Origin: Caprimulgus europaeus
Lineage: Eukaryota > Chordata > Aves > Caprimulgiformes > Caprimulgidae
NCBI GenBank assembly: GCA_907165065.1
Contig: OU015530.1
Span: 45,448,965 to 45,512,964, forward strand
DNA length: 64,000 bases
Direction of reading: 5' to 3'
Shown: piece by piece, positions 59,649-64,000 of the stretch
Layout: each line of letters opens with the position of its first letter
Position numbering within the stretch: the stretch's first letter is position 1
The notes under the pieces: model-generated
What the model was told of the DNA's origin: nothing
Database searches by the model: none
Seen by the model: the letters and a program-made list of their open reading frames with translations, nothing else
Translations under genes and position numbers: made by a program

Positions 59649-62600
59649 TTTAGTGAAGTGTATATGGGATGTCAGCTTGAAACAACTCAAGTGGAATATG
59701 GAGACTCCTATTAGCCAGCAAAAGTGACAGGAGTGCAGGATGCACAGTTTTTCTGTCTGTGGCATTAGTTGCCTGTTTTTCCCTTGGAGGAGATGGAAAT
59801 ACAGGTGTAGGTTCACAAATCTCTGAATGATTTAAACCTAATTTCTTGAGAAACTGCATCTTCTCCTGCCATCATATCAGAACTGCAAAGACTGGGGGAT
59901 GCAACCAGGTACCTTTGGGATTCTTTGGGAAGATCTTATTCTTGAGCATATCACCCTTGGGAGCTTCTTGGTTTTGATTCCAACCACCCTTGGGATGAAA
60001 TTAAAAAGTTGATCTTTGGAACAAATGGCAAACTCCATCTATGGGAGAATATGGGATGTGAGGAATCCCTGACAGACTGACAAGTATGAGGAAAGAAAAG
60101 TGCTGCTTAATTGTCATTTGATTTCATTTCTTTTGCAAGTCTGGGGGTGTAGAATTCCTTAATTCAGCTCTTATTGGCATGCTTTTTTTAGCTTGTATCA
60201 CAAGAATGGTCAAGTACAACAGATGAGAAGGAATTCTACTAAAAATGGATTACTAAAATATTTTAGAATTGTGAAAAAAATTAGCCTCAGTCTTCTAAGA
60301 AAGAGAGATGTAGTTGTCCTCTTGTAAGTGTAGGGAACATTAAGGCCAGCATTTTCAGAAATGAGCGTTGGTTGCCTCAGTATTTCAGTATACAGTAGAA
60401 GAGATATTTTGATTGTTTACAGTTTAGCATGTCCTGGGTTAAGTAATTACAAACTGGTTCACAGCATCAGTCACTTCTGAAACATTTGCCTAGACATGAA
60501 ACAGCCTTGAGACAGATTTGAAATGAGAATACAGATTACAGAGGTCCCAGTCACTGCCTGGAACAAGATTATTGCTGTTAAATCTTAATTGCTTGTATAT
60601 GTACATTACCAGAATGGATTATCATCTGAGATTTTTCATTTGTATTTGATATTCATATACAAATTGTTGAAATTTTCTGTTGACTAGACCTCATGGGGAG
60701 GAAGAAGTCCAGCTGTAATGGTTTTCCAAATTTTACTATAAATAATTAATCCATCTAAGCTGAAGTTTGTAAACTGCATATATTTTGGATGTGTTTTTGC
60801 ACTGCATTCACTGAGTGGAAGCAAACTTTTCATTTATATGTTGATTTTCATTCTGTGATACTTTTGCTTCAAATAGTGCCCTCATTATTTACAAATATAA
60901 GCATTCTTTTTCTCTAGTGAGTGAGTATGTCACATTCTGGTTATATACATTCAAAACCAGGCTTGCTAGCATTTTCACTTCATATGAAGAGGGTTAATTA
61001 TGAACTAGACTACAGATCTCAAATACATAAGCAAGCTAAGTAGCTGGTGACTGCTGCAATCAGTTAACTGCAAGGAAATGAAACAGGACTTATTTACATT
61101 TAGAGTGATGCCTGAGTTCTTAATCACCTCAAAGCATTTAAAAATTAACTTTACTACCAACAGCTCAAGAGGCATAATGAACCCCAGGAGGGAGTTTTCT
61201 TCTCTTTCATTTTCATTGAAGCCGTCTATTCATTTACATCAGACTATTCTCACTCCAGTCTGTTTTCGTGCTAAAACCTCAAAAGTTTCCTTATTTCATT
61301 TTCTTAAATAACTTGTGGTTCATTTGGTATGCTTCATCATAAATTAGTATTAAAACTCTGCAAGAACTCTTGGCAACTACTGAAGTAAATGCAGTCACAA
61401 ATTCTTTAAGGACAAATAGAAGCAAACGGTTTAGTATTTCTGTGTTTTGTTGTCAAATTATCTATGTATTTTAAAGGCAACAAAATATCTTTAATTATCA
61501 TCTTCATGCTTTCCTGAGCTTTTGCACCTGCACAAGCACATTTTATGATTTTACACACGGACACACTCATGGTCCAGAAAGGGGGCTGCACTGTAATCAA
61601 ATAAGCAGCTAACAGCCTGACCAGTAATGACATTTGACAATTGGCAATTTAGAAGATGGAAGCAAAGATATTGAAACTAGTACAAATTCTTCAAGCTTTC
61701 CACCATAACTTTGTTTTATCTTGACTCTTATTTGCCCTGAATCCCCTAATAGGAGCAATCCTTTCATAATATACTCAACCAACCCATTATTTCTGGATAC
61801 TTTTTTTTCCATTGCTACAAACATGAAGCACTAACACCTCCAAAAGTGGCCTGTTCCCTTGGGAAAGGTCTCAGCTATGAGGGGAAAAAAAAAAAAGTCT
61901 TTTCTTTGGAAGTTTCCTTTAAGGTTTGAACTATTTTCCTGGGCTATTTACAGCTGAAGTGAAGGTGATATTTTGAGAGACAACAGTAATGAAGAGTATA
62001 GCAATCCAGGAAAACTTAATAGGGGTGAAGCTTAATAGCAGATTTTTTTTTTCTTTTTATTGGTCATTTAATGGAAAAATTTACTTTAGGTGTTTATACA
62101 TCTATTAAGAAAAGCAGAAGTGCTAGCAGTGCAGATTATTTTTTTTAGTCTAGGAGACAACATAATAGTACTGTGGCAGTTTTAGTAAACAGTAGATTCA
62201 TAGTTAAAACAGATATGTACACGTTTATTTAGTAAAGCTATAGGTGTAGTTCTTTTAACAGGTTTCCCATTGTCTGCTCTTTTAATGAAATTTTAGTCAT
62301 AAATCTAATAAACTTATAAATGAATTGTTGCAACAGCTTTTGTCACCTGTATTTTTACAAAGCAACTATTGTATGTGACTGTAAATCTCAGGCTTCTAAT
62401 TACTTAGGCTCCTTATAGGATAATGTCAAACTGGACTGAGGTGTTAGGGCCAACAGCTGTAGTTTGTGGGGCATTTGAACCATTGTGGTTGCCAGAGAGA
62501 GTAACCCTGCCCCAACTGCCTCCATCTCCATCCCGCCGGGCACTTTGGCTCTGCACCCTCTGACCTGCTGCAGCCACTTGGTAGATTGGATTGAAGAGCT

Positions 62601-63627
62601 GATACTTCGGGAACAGAAGTGGTTTTAGCACTTGTGCAGCCTGGGGTAGTGAGGAGCTGGAAATAAGGGACCAAGGAAAGGAAAGAGGATGTCTTTTTTT
62701 CTGATGACCTTGCCACCTCAATACTGTCAGACTGTGGTCTTAGTAAAGAAAAAACAAAGGACTGATTGCAGCTAAGGGGATATGAATATTTTCATTTAAG
62801 TAACCTAGATACTGTTACTATAACTGTAAGGAACTCATGTCTATATTTATGAGACTACAGTTCAGTCTCATCAGTCTTTTCTCGGTCAGGAGGGTAACAG
62901 TTCTGCTAACAAAATATCTTTATCTTTTTACTGAGGTGAAAAATACTCTGATTGGGAGACAGATGAATTTTTCTGTATGCTGTCCTGGGGAAAGATGTGA
63001 CCGCTGATAGCTGTCACCCTGGGGGAGGTTGGTACGATATTTACTCACCTGCTGGTGAAGCTTGAGGGTTTGTTTCCTTTCCTAGCCTAAAGTTGTGTAG
63101 TTGCTATTACACTTTATCTCTGCAAGAAATTGAATATAACACAAGGTGAGGCTGGGGGCTAGCATTGTTTCAGCTATCTGTTTTGTAAAAGAGCCAGAAA
63201 GTTTCTTATAATGGTTTAAAACAAAAGTGCTCTGTTATGTGTATCAGTGTTTAACATTTTAAATCTGTAAAATGATTCTCATGTAACTTTCTCATGATGG
63301 ACCATGTTGTCTGTTGGATTTGATGTTTTCTTTCAAAACTCATAGCTCATTTCCTCTTTACATGTCAAATTGTCCTGAACTCTAGGGTGTCTGTAAATAA
63401 CTTAATTAGACTACAAAGAGACAGAGTTTGTAATTAAAAAAAAAAAAAAAATTGCTTTGAGTGAAAGATTTTAACCATTTTCTTTCTTACCTGTTTTCCT
63501 ACCCTATTTCTAACCTGCCTCTTTAAAATTTATTTTTATTTTTAGTATTTCCCTTGTAATGAGCCCTGACTAATTGTAGAATAGTCTAAAATATGCTATG
63601 TTTTCTTATCCTACCGTTTCCATATAG
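59649..63627. other. Unique AT-rich non-coding DNA
   Basis: No gene or repeat family was recognised. A 16-base A run lies at 63436-63451. A somewhat GC-richer pocket occurs near 62.45-62.7 kb, with two overlapping minus-strand open frames of about 90-100 codons and no motif. Confidence 0.5.
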
Positions 63628-63702
63628 TTTGATATAGATGGCTATGCAGCAAATCTGACAGGACTGAAGGACAGAGCAGGACTTGATCTTGCATTTAATA
63701 CT
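63628..63702 (+). other. Exon-like island, 75 bp, unidentified
   Basis: A pyrimidine-rich acceptor ending CCATATAG precedes 25 open codons in phase 0. They begin F-D-I-D-G-Y-A-A-N-L-T-G-L-K-D-R-A-G and end L-A-F-N-T, with donor GTGAGC. The residue mix is protein-like and the length is a multiple of three. The frame runs on for about 19 codons to a TAG. I do not recognise it, and any neighbouring exon would lie outside the window. Confidence 0.25.
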
Positions 63703-64000
63703 GTGAGCAGCCCACTTTCCACTTTTCCTGTAGCAAGTACCACTCACCTCTGCTATTAGTTGCTAGATAATAGCTCTGAGGAGAGCTACTTACCTTTTAA
63801 ATTCTGCAACTGTTTGTTTTCATAACTCTTTTTCTTCAGAGTTAAATATCTTTCTTTCCTTACTAGAAACCATAGTTATCTCTGGAGTTTATCTCAATTT
63901 CCTCTATAAAACCATCTATAGTTTCATCTTGATTTATATTTGCTGAGTGAAAGGAACAGATCTGTCTATCATTTCAGTCAAACTCTTTTCAGATATTTAC
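63703..64000. other. Non-coding end of window
   Basis: Nothing recognisable was seen to the window edge. Confidence 0.4.

Noticed and set aside
62413-62721. Overlapping minus-strand frames of about 90-100 codons in a GC-richer pocket
   Set aside because: Two frames open over the same bases reflect low stop density rather than coding.
1-64000. CRISPR array, prophage, insertion sequence, endogenous retrovirus or LTR
   Set aside because: No regularly spaced direct repeats, phage-like genes, transposase, gag/pol-like frames, or paired long terminal repeats were seen.

Overview
The window reads as non-coding chromosomal DNA from a bird or a close sauropsid. It is AT-rich. The only recognisable coding-type sequence is decayed CR1 (chicken repeat 1) non-LTR retrotransposon, with the short octamer-like 3' tails (ATTCTGTG repeats) usual for avian CR1. 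I see no bacterial-style gene, operon, tRNA, rRNA, CRISPR array, LTR retrovirus or intact protein-coding gene. The longest open frame outside CR1 is about 144 codons, which by a rough estimate is near chance for this length and composition. The likely setting is a long intron or an intergenic stretch.

Layout: 1-6.94 kb is unique AT-rich DNA. 6.94-8.24 kb holds two overlapping CR1 3' pieces head to tail (A and B). 8.24-22.9 kb is unique DNA with a perfect 13-bp-arm hairpin at 14.93 kb, a CpG-retaining block at 12.6-13.0 kb and several exon-like islands. 22.93-23.99 kb is a CR1 (C) whose extreme 3' tail is split off by about 190 bp of foreign sequence. 24-41 kb is unique DNA with microsatellites, a small CpG cluster and faint palindromic ancient repeats. 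41.1-41.9 kb holds a CR1 tail scrap and a much older CR1 relic. 46.9 kb (D), 54.96-55.43 kb (E) and 59.44 kb (G) are minus-strand CR1 3' ends. 56.1-58.5 kb (F) is the largest CR1, with remnants of the ORF1 esterase, the ORF2 endonuclease and the distal reverse transcriptase, but with the RT core deleted. 59.65-64 kb is unique DNA with one more exon-like island at the edge.

Nothing here forms a working pathway. The CR1 copies are dead fossils with stops, frameshifts, lost catalytic residues and deletions. The most informative features are structural scars: a 17-bp fold-back at the 5' edge of copy F, the re-ordered A/B copy, and the interrupted tail of C. The exon-like islands occur on both strands and match no protein I recognise, so most are probably decoys. 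I did not find a new biological system in this window.
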